Position numbers and translations under genes: made by a program
NCBI GenBank assembly: GCA_937900605.1
Contig: CALCDK010000067.1
Span: 1 to 13,593 of the forward strand
Reading direction: 5' to 3'
Source of the DNA: an uncultured Olsenella sp.
GTDB taxonomy: Bacteria > Actinomycetota > Coriobacteriia > Coriobacteriales > Atopobiaceae
DNA length: 13,593 nt
Shown: positions 1 through 6,524 of the stretch, one piece after another
How positions within the stretch are numbered: the first letter of the stretch is position 1
Layout of the letters: every line of letters begins with the position of its first letter
Notes under the pieces: generated by a model
Database searches by the model: none
Seen by the model: the letters and a program-made list of their open reading frames with translations, nothing else
Told to the model about the DNA's origin: nothing

Positions 1-298
1 GGCCAAGTACTTCGCCATCATCCCGGCCATCTTCGTGACGCTGTACCCGGGCCTCGCTGCGCTCAACATCCTGCACCTGGCCTCCCCGCAGTCCGCCGTC
101 CTGTCCGCCATCATCTACAACGCGCTCGTCATCGTCGCGCTGATCCCGGCGGCCCTGAAGGGCGTCAAGTACCGCGAGGTGTCCTCCGGCGAGCTGCTGC
201 GCCACAACCTGCTCGTCTGGGGCCTCGGCGGCCTCGTCGCGCCGTTCGTCTTCATCAAGCTCATCGACCTCGTGCTCATGGCACTGGGTCTCGCGTAA
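1..298 (+). CDS. kdpB: Potassium-transporting P-type ATPase subunit B, C-terminal end (partial)
   Basis: Only the last 98 codons are present, read from base 2; the start lies outside the window. KdpB is the ATP-hydrolysing subunit of the KdpFABC high-affinity K+ pump in the cytoplasmic membrane. The visible part is the membrane-spanning tail: a segment beginning [11 protein letters not shown], a second hydrophobic stretch around [22 protein letters not shown], a short cytoplasmic loop [18 protein letters not shown], and a last membrane segment ending in LVLMALGLA. This order is typical of KdpB C-termini, and kdpC follows directly, which supports the call. The phosphorylation motif and nucleotide-binding domain would lie upstream and cannot be checked. 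The TAA stop overlaps the ribosome-binding site of kdpC, so the two are probably translationally linked. Confidence 0.93.
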   Translation, partial: AKYFAIIPAIFVTLYPGLAALNILHLASPQSAVLSAIIYNALVIVALIPAALKGVKYREVSSGELLRHNLLVWGLGGLVAPFVFIKLIDLVLMALGLA

Positions 299-308
299 GG
301 AGGAAGCC

Positions 309-896
309 GTGTTCAAGAAGGCCATCGCGCCCGCCCTCAAGGTGTTCGTGTTCTTCACCGTGGTCTGCGGCCTCGTCTACACCCTCGTCGTCACCGGCGT
401 CGCGCAGCTCGTGTTCCCGCACCAGGCCAACGGCTCGGTCATCGACACCGACGAGGGCCACTACTCCGAGCTCATCGGCCAGTCCTACTCCGACCCCGCG
501 CACCTCTGGGGCCGTCCCGTGAGCTACTCCACCGTCGAGGTCGACGGCGAGACCCTGGCCTACGCGGCGGGCTCCAACCTCTCCCCGGCCTCCGAGGAGT
601 ACGCGCAGATCGTCGACGAGCGCGTCGCGCGCCTGGTCGCCGCCAACCCCGACGCCCAGGGCCCCGTGCCCGTGGACCTCGTGACCGAGTCCGGCTCCGG
701 CCTCGACCCGCACATCTCCGTCGCCGCCGCCGAGTGGCAGGTGCCGCGCCTGGCGCAGGCCACCGGCCGCTCCGAGGACGAGGTGCGCGCCATCATCGAG
801 CAGTGCACCACCCACAAGCTGCTCGGCCTGTTCGGCGAGGACGTCGTCAACGTCCTGGACGTCAACCTGATGCTCGACGGCCAGCTCTCCAAGTAG
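309..896 (+). CDS. kdpC: Potassium-transporting ATPase subunit C
   Basis: This is a 195-residue protein, a usual length for KdpC, the small subunit that stabilises the KdpFABC complex and helps ATP binding by KdpB. One N-terminal membrane segment is visible (about residues 9-36, from ALKVFVFFTVV to AQLVF), followed by a soluble domain. Family hallmarks are GQSYSDPAHLWGRPVSYS (57-74), AAGSNLSPAS (86-95) and the stretch ESGSGLDPHISVAAAEWQVP (127-146). The start is GTG, chosen because AAGGAGG (297-303) sits five bases upstream and because the membrane segment begins just after it. The gap to kdpB is 10 bases, so it is the last gene of the kdp operon; a terminator hairpin follows. No kdpDE sensor genes lie downstream, so they are either upstream or absent. 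Confidence 0.96.
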   Translation: MFKKAIAPALKVFVFFTVVCGLVYTLVVTGVAQLVFPHQANGSVIDTDEGHYSELIGQSYSDPAHLWGRPVSYSTVEVDGETLAYAAGSNLSPASEEYAQIVDERVARLVAANPDAQGPVPVDLVTESGSGLDPHISVAAAEWQVPRLAQATGRSEDEVRAIIEQCTTHKLLGLFGEDVVNVLDVNLMLDGQLSK

Positions 897-924
897 CTTC
901 CGCCGCATCGCAGGGCGCTCGCAC

Positions 925-967
925 AGAGGCGCCGTGGCCCCTCCGGGTCGCGGCGCCTCTTCTGCGT
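925..967 (+). terminator. Rho-independent terminator of the kdp operon
   Basis: AGAGGCGCCG (925-934) pairs perfectly with CGGCGCCTCT (951-960). The stem can be extended inward by G-U and G-C pairs, and it is followed by a short T-containing tail (TCTGCGTTT). It lies 28 bases after the kdpC stop. The tail is weaker than a classic U-run, but high-GC genomes often have such terminators. Confidence 0.7.
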
Positions 968-1253
968 TTCGGGGGTTGGCCGGGGGCGGCGTCGCGGGCG
1001 GGCGCGAGGGAGCGGGCGCGGGGGCCGCGACGCCGTGCTCGGGCGCGCGGCGCATGGGGCACCGCTCTCGGGCCGAAGGGGCGGCGCTTCTCGCCTACAA
1101 TGTAATGAGTGTGTAAGGGGACGTGCCAGCAGCGTGCGGTATGCCCCTTTTCCCAGTTGCGCGGTGCATGGTTACGCTATCCTTACGGGGCGCTTACACT
1201 GTCGTGACACAAGAGGGCACCCGACAGGGCGCCCCCTCCGGAGGAGAGATCAG
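968..1253 (+). promoter_or_regulatory. Upstream regulatory region of pit, with TTAC repeats of 11-bp period
   Basis: No gene is seen here. The first part (968-1080) is extremely GC-rich and shows nothing definite. A -10-like TACAAT stands at 1096-1101 with no clear -35. Further on, TTAC occurs at 1172, 1183 and 1194, exactly 11 bases apart, and a near match TGAC at 1205 continues the period. Direct repeats with one-helical-turn spacing are the architecture of PhoB/PhoP binding sites, and TTAC(A/G) resembles the Bacillus-type half-site. TACACT (1195-1200) could be the -10 of a promoter activated from these repeats, giving a leader of about 45 bases. The downstream gene is a phosphate permease, which fits. 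Binding by a PhoP/RegX3-type regulator is inference. Confidence 0.5.
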
Positions 1254-2303
1254 TTGATCAGCTTCGAGCAGTTCCTTGAGGTCCTTTCGACCAACCCGTT
1301 CCTCGTAGTCGTCATGCTCCTGGTGATGGGCACCATCTTCGTCAACGGCGCCACCGACGCCGCCAACGCCATCGCCGAGCCCGTCGGCACCCGCTCCATC
1401 AACGTGGACACCGCCATCCTGATGAGCGTCGCGTGCAACTTCGTCGGCCTGGTGGTGATGTCGTTCGTCTCCACGGCCGTCGCCGACACCATCTCCGGCA
1501 TGGTCGACTTCGGCGGCGACACGCACGCCGCGCTCATCGCGCTGGCTGCCGCCACCGTGGGCATCGTCGCCTGGGGCCTCGGCGCCTGGGTCTTCGGCAT
1601 CCCCACGAGCGAGTCCCACGCCCTCATCGCCGGCCTCACCGGCGCCGCGCTCGCCGTCTCAGGCGGCCTCGACGGCGTCAACATGGACCAGTGGATCAAG
1701 GTCATCTACGGCCTGGTCCTCTCGACGGTCCTCGGCTTCCTGGCAGGCTGGCTCATCTCGAAGGTCATCCCACCCATCTGCGCCAAGATGGACCGCCGCC
1801 GCGCCAACTCGTTCTTCGGCAAGGCCCAGGTCGTGGGCGCCGCCGGCGTCGCCCTCATGCACGGCGCGCAGGACGGTCAGAAGTTCATGTCCACCGCCAT
1901 GCTCGCCATCGCGCTGTCCATGAACCTCACCGCCGCCGACATGGGCGGCTTCCCCCTGTGGATCGAGGTCCTCTGTGCCGCGGTCATGGCCATCGGCACC
2001 GCCGTGGGCGGCAAGAAGATCATCAAGAAGGTCGGCATGGAGATGGTCCAGCTGGAGAAGTACCAGGGCTTCGCCGCCTCGGTCAGCGCTACGGCCTCCC
2101 TGCTCATCGCCACGGTGACCGGCCTGCCCGTCTCGACCACCCACACCAAGACCGCCGCCATCATGGGCGCGGGCGCCGCCAAGGACCCGCGCTCCGTCAA
2201 CTGGGGCGTCGCCAAGGAGATGGTCCTCACGTGGGTCTTCACGTTCCCGGGCTGCGGCCTCATCGGCTTCGTCCTGGCCAAGATCTTCCTGGTGCTGTTC
2301 TAG
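1254..2303 (+). CDS. pit: Inorganic phosphate transporter, PiT family
   Basis: This is a membrane permease of 349 residues that probably carries phosphate (as metal-phosphate or with H+/Na+) across the cytoplasmic membrane. The duplicated PiT architecture is visible: first half VNGATDAANAIAEPVGTR (30-47) with GIPTSESHALIAGLTGAALA (115-134), second half LMHGAQDGQKFMS (201-213) with GLPVSTTHTKTAAIMGAG (290-307). These are the family's ND-type and (V)STTH-type signatures. In both ND positions the usual Asn is replaced (GATDAAN, HGAQDGQ), with the Asp kept. About eight to ten hydrophobic segments surround a short charged loop around residues 178-190. The start is TTG at 1254, chosen for the strong GGAGGAGA at 1240-1247; no better in-frame start exists and the upstream frame runs through the promoter. 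The DUF47 gene follows on the same strand, an arrangement common in this family. Confidence 0.93.
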   Translation: MISFEQFLEVLSTNPFLVVVMLLVMGTIFVNGATDAANAIAEPVGTRSINVDTAILMSVACNFVGLVVMSFVSTAVADTISGMVDFGGDTHAALIALAAATVGIVAWGLGAWVFGIPTSESHALIAGLTGAALAVSGGLDGVNMDQWIKVIYGLVLSTVLGFLAGWLISKVIPPICAKMDRRRANSFFGKAQVVGAAGVALMHGAQDGQKFMSTAMLAIALSMNLTAADMGGFPLWIEVLCAAVMAIGTAVGGKKIIKKVGMEMVQLEKYQGFAASVSATASLLIATVTGLPVSTTHTKTAAIMGAGAAKDPRSVNWGVAKEMVLTWVFTFPGCGLIGFVLAKIFLVLF

Positions 2304-2335
2304 CGCGGCACCGCCTTCGCCGGGCCCGCGTCCGG

Positions 2336-2407
2336 CTCGCACCTCGCTCGCACCGCACGCACCTCGCTCTCACCTAGCTCGCACCGCACGCGCCTCTCGC
2401 ACCGCAC
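2336..2407 (+). repeat. Degenerate direct repeats CTCGCACC(GCAC) between pit and the DUF47 gene
   Basis: The 12-mer CTCGCACCGCAC occurs exactly at 2347-2358, 2378-2389 and 2396-2407, and its first eight bases also occur at 2336-2343. Intervening sequence (CACCTCGCT, CTCACCTAG) looks like decayed versions of the same unit. The block fills most of the 135-base gap between two genes that are probably co-transcribed. Its function is unknown; it may be slippage-generated spacer or a binding array. Confidence 0.6.
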
Positions 2408-2438
2408 ACTGACGAAACGCAACCAGTAAGGAGTCACC

Positions 2439-3065
2439 ATGGCCCGCCTCAAGAAGGAAGACATCTTCTTCACCCTGCTCAAGGAGCTCGCCCAGCTCCT
2501 GGTGGAGACGGCCGAGGAGTACGACCAGATCATCAGCACCTTCCCCGAGTCCATGGACCGCATCCCGCACATGAAGGTCCACGAGACCAAGTGCGACGAG
2601 AAGGTCAAGACCATCATGGGCAAGCTGTACACCTCGTTCATCACCCCCATGGACCGCGAGGACATCAGCGCCCTGGCCCTGGCCATGGACGACGTCGTCG
2701 ACGCCATGTACGGCGTGACCATTCGCATGGACCTCTTCAACATCTCCGACCTGCGCGTCGAGGCCAAGCAGATCTCCGCGCTCACCGTCCACGCCGTCAA
2801 GGAGATGCAGGTCCTCGTCGACCACCTCCCCGGCTACCAGAAGGACCGCGTGGTCATGGAGAAGGCCATCGAGATCGGCGACATCGAGGACCAGGGCGAC
2901 TCCGTCTACCAGACCGCCCTGCGCCGCCTCTTCCACGAGGACGACGACATCGCCGGCAAGTACGCCGTCACCTGGCTGCGCATCTTCGACCGCATGGAGA
3001 ACTGCCTCGACGCCTGCGACGAGGCCGCCGGCATCGTGCGCAACGCCGTCATGAAGGACGCGTAG
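2439..3065 (+). CDS. DUF47 / PhoU-like phosphate transport accessory protein
   Basis: This is a 208-residue soluble, all-helical protein of the DUF47 (PhoU-related) family, which in bacteria is almost always encoded beside a PiT permease and is thought to modulate it. The family hallmark FITPMDREDISALALAMDDVVD lies at residues 67-88. Candidate metal-binding acidic and His residues occur in MKVHETKCDEKV (45-56) and EIGDIEDQGDSVYQTALRRLF (145-165), as in the PhoU fold. No signal peptide or membrane segment is seen, so it probably acts on the cytoplasmic face. The ATG start is supported by AAGGAG (2428-2433). Gene order pit then DUF47 with no terminator between them suggests one transcript, and a strong terminator follows. 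The family assignment is firm; the molecular role is only partly known. Confidence 0.92.
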   Translation: MARLKKEDIFFTLLKELAQLLVETAEEYDQIISTFPESMDRIPHMKVHETKCDEKVKTIMGKLYTSFITPMDREDISALALAMDDVVDAMYGVTIRMDLFNISDLRVEAKQISALTVHAVKEMQVLVDHLPGYQKDRVVMEKAIEIGDIEDQGDSVYQTALRRLFHEDDDIAGKYAVTWLRIFDRMENCLDACDEAAGIVRNAVMKDA

Positions 3066-3112
3066 CCGAGAGGCGCGCGCCACCGGCGCCTCGAGCGCCA
3101 CACGAGCCGTCC

Positions 3113-3158
3113 AGGGGCCCGCGGTAGCAGCCGTCGCTGCGCCGCGGGCCCCTTTCTT
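3113..3158 (+). terminator. Strong Rho-independent terminator after pit-DUF47
   Basis: AGGGGCCCGCGG (3113-3124) pairs without mismatch with CCGCGGGCCCCT (3142-3153), a 12-bp stem, followed by TTCTT. The 17-base loop contains a small internal hairpin (AGCAG/CGCTG). It lies 47 bases after the DUF47 stop and closes the phosphate module. Confidence 0.85.
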
Positions 3159-3241
3159 GGGCGGCGTCGCGCCGGCGACGCGCCGCGCCTGCCGTCGCGC
3201 GCCGGGGCCGCGCCTGCCGTCGCCGTCGCAGGCCCCGTGTC

Positions 3242-3307
3242 CTTCTCGCCGGCCCCTCCCGCCGCGCGCGTGCTACGCTTGCCGGACCGACCACGGAAGG
3301 GGAGAGG
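3242..3307 (+). promoter_or_regulatory. Promoter and ribosome-binding site of the HAD phosphatase gene
   Basis: TGCTACGCT (3271-3279) reads as an extended -10 element; no recognisable -35 stands 16-18 bases upstream. A purine-rich Shine-Dalgarno AAGGGGAGAGG (3297-3307) leads into the ATG at 3311. The intergenic motif CTTCTCGCC (3242-3250) lies 20 bases upstream of the extended -10. The stretch between the preceding terminator and this promoter (3159-3241) holds only GC-rich sequence with nothing recognised. Confidence 0.5.
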
Positions 3308-3310
3308 CCC

Positions 3311-3952
3311 ATGTCACGACCGGAGCGCATCGACGCCGCGCTGTTCGACTTCGACGGGACGCTGTGCGACACCGAGCCGTCCAACCTTGCGTTCCTGCGC
3401 CGGCTCATGGAGGAGTTCGGCGCGCCCGTCACCGACGAGGAGGTGCGCTCGTTCGCCGGCGCCCACCCCGACGAGGTGATCCCGCCGCTGCTGCGCAAGT
3501 ACGGCTCGCCGCGCACCTACGAGGAGTTCGTCGTGGCCCGCGACGACCTCTACCCGGCCTACGCCACGGCCGGCCTTCGCCCCATGCCCGGCTCCGTCGA
3601 GCTGCTGCGCGACCTGCGCTCGCGCGGCGTCCGCCTGGCCGTGGTGACCACGGGGGCGGCCCGCTGCGTGCTCACGGCGCTGGCCCGCATGGGGATGCTG
3701 CCGCTGTTCGACGCGATCGTCACCGGCGAGATGAGCGCGCGCCCCAAGCCCGCGCCCGACCCGTACCTGGAGGGCCTGCGCCTGCTGGGCGCCGACGCGG
3801 CCCACGCCGTGGCCTTCGAGGACTCGCCCTCGGGCATCCGCTCGGCGCAGGCGGCCGGCATCCACGCCATCGGCTTCGCGGGCGGCTCCGTCGCCACCGA
3901 CGTGAGCGGCGCCGACGAGGTCGTGGCCGGCTATGAGGGCCTCTCGCTGTAG
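3311..3952 (+). CDS. HAD-superfamily hydrolase, beta-phosphoglucomutase-like
   Basis: This 213-residue cytoplasmic protein carries all four haloacid-dehalogenase motifs: motif I DFDGTL (13-18) with the nucleophile D13 and acid/base D15, motif II around VVTTG (111-115), motif III Lys in RPKPAPDPY (K146), and motif IV FEDSPSG (169-175) for Mg2+ binding. A helical cap is inserted after motif I (about residues 20-90), as in the beta-phosphoglucomutase / phosphoglycolate phosphatase / GPH subgroup. It most probably hydrolyses or rearranges a small sugar phosphate or related phosphoester; the substrate cannot be read from sequence. It has its own promoter-like sequence and good Shine-Dalgarno, and seems monocistronic: the upstream terminator separates it from the phosphate genes, and hisS downstream has its own -10 element. 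Confidence 0.9.
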   Translation: MSRPERIDAALFDFDGTLCDTEPSNLAFLRRLMEEFGAPVTDEEVRSFAGAHPDEVIPPLLRKYGSPRTYEEFVVARDDLYPAYATAGLRPMPGSVELLRDLRSRGVRLAVVTTGAARCVLTALARMGMLPLFDAIVTGEMSARPKPAPDPYLEGLRLLGADAAHAVAFEDSPSGIRSAQAAGIHAIGFAGGSVATDVSGADEVVAGYEGLSL

Positions 3953-4049
3953 GACGGCCCCCGGCCCGGGGCGCCCGCGCGCGTGAGGGTCGCCGCCCGG
4001 GGCGCGTGGTCGCCGCGGCCGCCGCAGACGTGCCGCCGCCACGGGGGCC

Positions 4050-4116
4050 GCGCTTCTCGCCGCGCCATGGGTCACGTGTATACTTGGAGGACTCAGCAGA
4101 CCACGACGAGAAGGGC
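4050..4116 (+). promoter_or_regulatory. Promoter and ribosome-binding site of hisS
   Basis: TATACT (4079-4084) is a five-of-six match to the -10 consensus, preceded directly by GTG. The motif GCGCTTCTCGCC (4050-4061) lies upstream; TTCTCG within it would be a poor -35 at 19-base spacing. AGAAGGG (4110-4116) serves the ATG at 4124. The leader is only about 33 bases, too short for a T-box or other aminoacyl-tRNA-sensing riboswitch. Confidence 0.55.
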
Positions 4117-4123
4117 CGATGGC

Positions 4124-5443
4124 ATGGCACAGAAGGTTCAGGGCACCGAGGACCTCTACGGGGGCTACATGCGCGCGTGGCAGCGCATGCAGGACGTCGC
4201 GCGCGACCTGTTCGGCTCCTACGGCTTCGACATGATCGAGACCCCGGCCATCGAGCAGGTGGACACCTTCGTGCACGGCATCGGCGAGGCCACCGACGTG
4301 GTCCGCAAGGAGATGTTCCGCGTGGTGCCCGGTGCCGTCATGGGCGAGCTGCTCGCGCGCGGCACCGAGGAGGGCACCAAGGCCCGCCACCGCCTGGCCA
4401 TGCGCCCCGAGGGCACCGCGGGCGTGGTCCGCGCGGCCGTCGAGAACAACTTCGTCCCGCAGGGCGGCGCCCCGGTCAAGCTCTGGTACGCCGAGCCCAT
4501 GTTCCGCGGCGAGCGCCCGCAGCACGGCCGCCTGCGCCAGTTCCACCAGGTGGGCGTCGAGTGGCTCGGCGCGCCGGACCCCGCGGCCGACGCCGAGTGC
4601 ATCATCATGCTCATGCGCCTCTACGAGCGCCTGGGCTTCCGCGCCGACCAGCTGCGCCTCAGCATCAACTCCATGGGCGACGCGGCCTGCCGCCCCGCCT
4701 ACCGCGAGAAGGTCCGCGCCTTCATCATGGACCACGCCGACGAGATGTGCCCCGACTGCCTCGAGCGCGCCCAGATCAACCCGCTGCGCGCCTTCGACTG
4801 CAAGAACGAGCACTGCCATCAGGTCATGGCCGACGCCCCGCTCGTGTGCGACAGCCTCTGCGACGAGTGCGCCGAGCACTACGCCAAGGTGAAGTCGTAC
4901 CTGGACGCCGCCGGCATCGCCTACGTCGAGGACCCCACGCTGGTCCGCGGCCTGGACTACTACACGCGCACCGTTTTCGAGGTCGAGTCGCTGGTGCCCG
5001 GCAAGGGCGTGGGCGCCCTGGGCGGCGGCGGCCGCTACGACGGCCTGGTCGAGCTCGAGGGCGGCAAGCCCACGTGCGGCCTGGGCTTCGCCGTGGGCTT
5101 CGAGCGCATCGTCCTGGCGCTGGCCGACGCCGGCGTGGACCTTGCCGGCGAGGACCCCACCTGCGTCTACGTGGCCTGCACCTCCGTCGACGAGCGCGCC
5201 GCGGCCTTCTCGGCCACGCTGGCGCTGCGCGAGGCGGGCATCCGCTGCGAGGCCGACTACCAGGGCCGCTCGCTCAAGTCGCAGTTCAAGCAGGCCGACA
5301 AGCACCGTGCGCGCCTGTGCGTGGTGCTGGGCCCGGACGAGGTGGCCTCCGGCACCGCCACGATCCGCGACATGTCGACCCACGAGCAGGAGCAGGTCCC
5401 CATGGCGCAGCTGGCCGAGTCCGTGGCGGCCCGCCTGGCGTAG
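4124..5443 (+). CDS. hisS: Histidine--tRNA ligase
   Basis: This is a class II aminoacyl-tRNA synthetase of 439 residues that charges tRNA-His in the cytoplasm. Visible landmarks are the class II motif 1 region (GFDMIETPAIE, 34-44), the RPEGTAG strand (94-100), motif 2 (PMFRGERPQHGRLRQFHQ, 125-142), the histidine-binding signature LVRGLDYYTRTVFEV (273-287), GALGGGGRYDGLV (297-309) and motif 3 GFAVGFERI (321-329). The anticodon-binding domain occupies about 345-439. A Cys-rich insertion domain (C209, C212, C226, C231, C242, C246, C249) is like those in many bacterial HisRS. Between EMFRV and LAMRPEGTAG there is a loop of about 23 residues (68-90), longer than usual. The start at ATG 4124 is chosen because family homology begins immediately (QKVQGTEDL) with AGAAGGG upstream. 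It is not followed by aspS, its partner in many bacteria. Confidence 0.97.
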   Translation: MAQKVQGTEDLYGGYMRAWQRMQDVARDLFGSYGFDMIETPAIEQVDTFVHGIGEATDVVRKEMFRVVPGAVMGELLARGTEEGTKARHRLAMRPEGTAGVVRAAVENNFVPQGGAPVKLWYAEPMFRGERPQHGRLRQFHQVGVEWLGAPDPAADAECIIMLMRLYERLGFRADQLRLSINSMGDAACRPAYREKVRAFIMDHADEMCPDCLERAQINPLRAFDCKNEHCHQVMADAPLVCDSLCDECAEHYAKVKSYLDAAGIAYVEDPTLVRGLDYYTRTVFEVESLVPGKGVGALGGGGRYDGLVELEGGKPTCGLGFAVGFERIVLALADAGVDLAGEDPTCVYVACTSVDERAAAFSATLALREAGIRCEADYQGRSLKSQFKQADKHRARLCVVLGPDEVASGTATIRDMSTHEQEQVPMAQLAESVAARLA

Positions 5444-5523
5444 CGGCCGCGTGCCCGTCGGGGCCGGTCGCGGCGCCTTTCGCCGTAGTGCTTCTCGCCT
5501 GCAGCGCCTCTCGCCGTGCGGGC
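5444..5523. terminator. Possible bidirectional terminator between hisS and the GntR gene
   Basis: The 80 bases between these convergent genes contain GCCGCG (5446-5451) pairing with CGCGGC (5469-5474), with an inner CCCG/CGGG pairing, followed by GCCTTTCGCC. The stem is short and the tail weak. The same gap holds three variants of one motif in a row: GCGCCTTTCGCC (5473-5484), CTTCTCGCC (5491-5499) and GCGCCTCTCGCC (5504-5515). A terminator is expected between convergent genes, but this evidence is modest. Confidence 0.35.
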
Positions 5524-6210
5524 CTAGCGGTCGTTGATGAAGTAGTCCGGGAAGGTCTTGATGACGGCTGCGGACTCCTCGAAGAGCAGGTGCAGGTGGG
5601 CGCTCACCAGGTAGCCCACCTCGTCGGCGTCGCGCTCGGCCAGGGCGTCGCAGATCTCCAGGTGTTGGTCGAGGATGGCGTTCCAGTCCAGCTCCTCGGT
5701 CTGCATGCGCAGCCAGCGGTAGCGCTGCAGGTCGATGCTGATGAGCTCGAGCCACTCCCAGACGCGCGAGCGGTCCGCCGCGTCGTAGAGCGCCTGGTGC
5801 AGCTCGTTGTCCCCGTCGAAGAAGGCGCGGCGGTCGCCCGCCTCGGCCGCCTTGCGCTGGCGCTCGACGATCTGCGCGAGCCCGCGGATCTGCTGCGGGC
5901 CGATCTTGGCGCAGCACTCCACGGCCACGGAGCGCTCCATCTGCTCGCGCACGTAGCGCGCGCACTCCACGGAGCGCAGGCTGATGCGCGACACGTAGGT
6001 GCCGCTCTGCGGGACGGTCTGGACCAGCCCCTCCTGGCGCAGCCTCACGAGCGACTCGCGGATGGGCGTGCGGCCCATGTCAAGCTCGAGGCACAGGTCC
6101 TTGACCATGAGCTTGTCTCCCGGCGCGTAGTGTGCGTAGAGGATGGCGTTGCGGATGGTCTCGTACGCCTGCAGCTGCAGGCTCTCTGCGTGCTCGGTCT
6201 CTTCTGCCAT
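5524..6210 (-). CDS. GntR-family transcriptional regulator, FCD (FadR-like) subfamily, probable hexuronate regulator
   Basis: This is a 228-residue DNA-binding protein. The N-terminal winged helix-turn-helix is clear: YETIRNAILYAHYAPGDKL (16-34), then DLCLELDMGRTPIRESLVRL (38-57) and the wing GLVQTVPQSGTYV (61-73). The C-terminal helical FCD domain keeps the usual metal/ligand-binding residues: D134 and H138 in FDGDNELHQALYDAA, H183 in DQHLEICDAL, and H205 in SAHLHLLF. It is divergent from the uxuB operon, and a near-palindrome of ExuR/UxuR type lies before uxuB and before the GH2 gene, so it probably represses them and senses a hexuronate or pathway intermediate (inference). The start at 6210 is preferred over an upstream ATG at 6360, which has GGGAGGGG upstream, because the extra 50 codons use codons rare elsewhere here (AAA, ATA, TTA, CCA) and contain the likely promoter. 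Confidence 0.9.
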   Translation of the reverse strand: MAEETEHAESLQLQAYETIRNAILYAHYAPGDKLMVKDLCLELDMGRTPIRESLVRLRQEGLVQTVPQSGTYVSRISLRSVECARYVREQMERSVAVECCAKIGPQQIRGLAQIVERQRKAAEAGDRRAFFDGDNELHQALYDAADRSRVWEWLELISIDLQRYRWLRMQTEELDWNAILDQHLEICDALAERDADEVGYLVSAHLHLLFEESAAVIKTFPDYFINDR

Positions 6211-6463
6211 GCTGGTTCCCGTGTCCTGGTGGGTTGGTTCTGGTATCGTAGCAGGTAAAACCCGGCGATTGCCCACTGAGGGCGCCTGCGCGCGACCCGC
6301 CGTGATGGCAAGTATACGAGTATTGCCGTTTTTCGCACGTGTTTGCTCCGTGTCAGTCATGTGTAAAAACACCCCTCCCTCATGAGAAACCCGAGTTAAT
6401 CGCCGATAAACGCAACTTTTGCATTGACAAGCGGCGGGCCATGAAAAACACTTGAGAGAGTCC
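6211..6463. promoter_or_regulatory. Divergent promoter region of the GntR gene and uxuB operon
   Basis: This region is visibly richer in A+T than the genes. For the leftward GntR gene, TATACT on the minus strand (6316-6311) is a good -10, inside a dyad GGCAA/TTGCC (6307-6311 and 6323-6327). A second weaker minus-strand -10, TACGAT (6249-6244), also exists. CTGGTAT (6240-6246), a half of the operator seen before uxuB, lies 30 bases before the GntR start and could serve autoregulation. For uxuB, TTGACA (6424-6429) is a perfect -35 with AACACT (6447-6452, three of six matches) 17 bases on. A small dyad GTGT-AAAA-ACAC lies at 6361-6372. Element positions are seen; activity is inferred. Confidence 0.55.
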
Positions 6464-6480
6464 AACTGATATACCAGTAA
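6464..6480. promoter_or_regulatory. Operator O1 before uxuB (GntR/UxuR-type near-palindrome)
   Basis: The core ACTGATATACCAGT (6465-6478) is a palindrome at six of seven base pairs, centred on TATA. The 17 bases AACTGATATACCAGTAA recur exactly at 12724-12740. The core resembles the TGGTATACCA centre known for enterobacterial ExuR/UxuR operators. It lies just downstream of the proposed uxuB -10, a position suited to repression, and 45 bases before the start codon. The likely binder is the divergent GntR protein (inference). Confidence 0.75.
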
Positions 6481-6524
6481 CGGTGTTGGACGGCAGACGG
6501 AGCATCGAGCGGAAGGGAATCCCC

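Noticed and set aside
3957..3972. GCCCC/GGGGC hairpin after the HAD gene as a terminator
   Set aside because: It has only five paired bases and no T-run; chance pairing is common in such GC-rich sequence.
4085..4123. A T-box or other tRNA-sensing leader before hisS
   Set aside because: The -10 element lies about 40 bases from the start codon, leaving no room for such a structure.
3314..5965. A very long open frame on the minus strand opposite the HAD, hisS and part of the GntR gene
   Set aside because: It is antisense to three well-supported genes, has a low-complexity composition rich in Arg, Ala, Gly and His, and shows no family motif. Long antisense frames are expected with this GC bias.
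6211..6360. An N-terminal extension of the GntR protein from an ATG at 6360 with GGGAGGGG upstream
   Set aside because: The added 50 codons contain many A/T-rich codons rare in this genome and overlap likely promoter elements. Domain homology starts after 6210.
6404..6411. CGATAAAC shared by the uxuB and GH2 upstream regions (also at 12719-12726)
   Set aside because: It is only eight bases, with different spacing to the operators in the two places; coincidence is likely.
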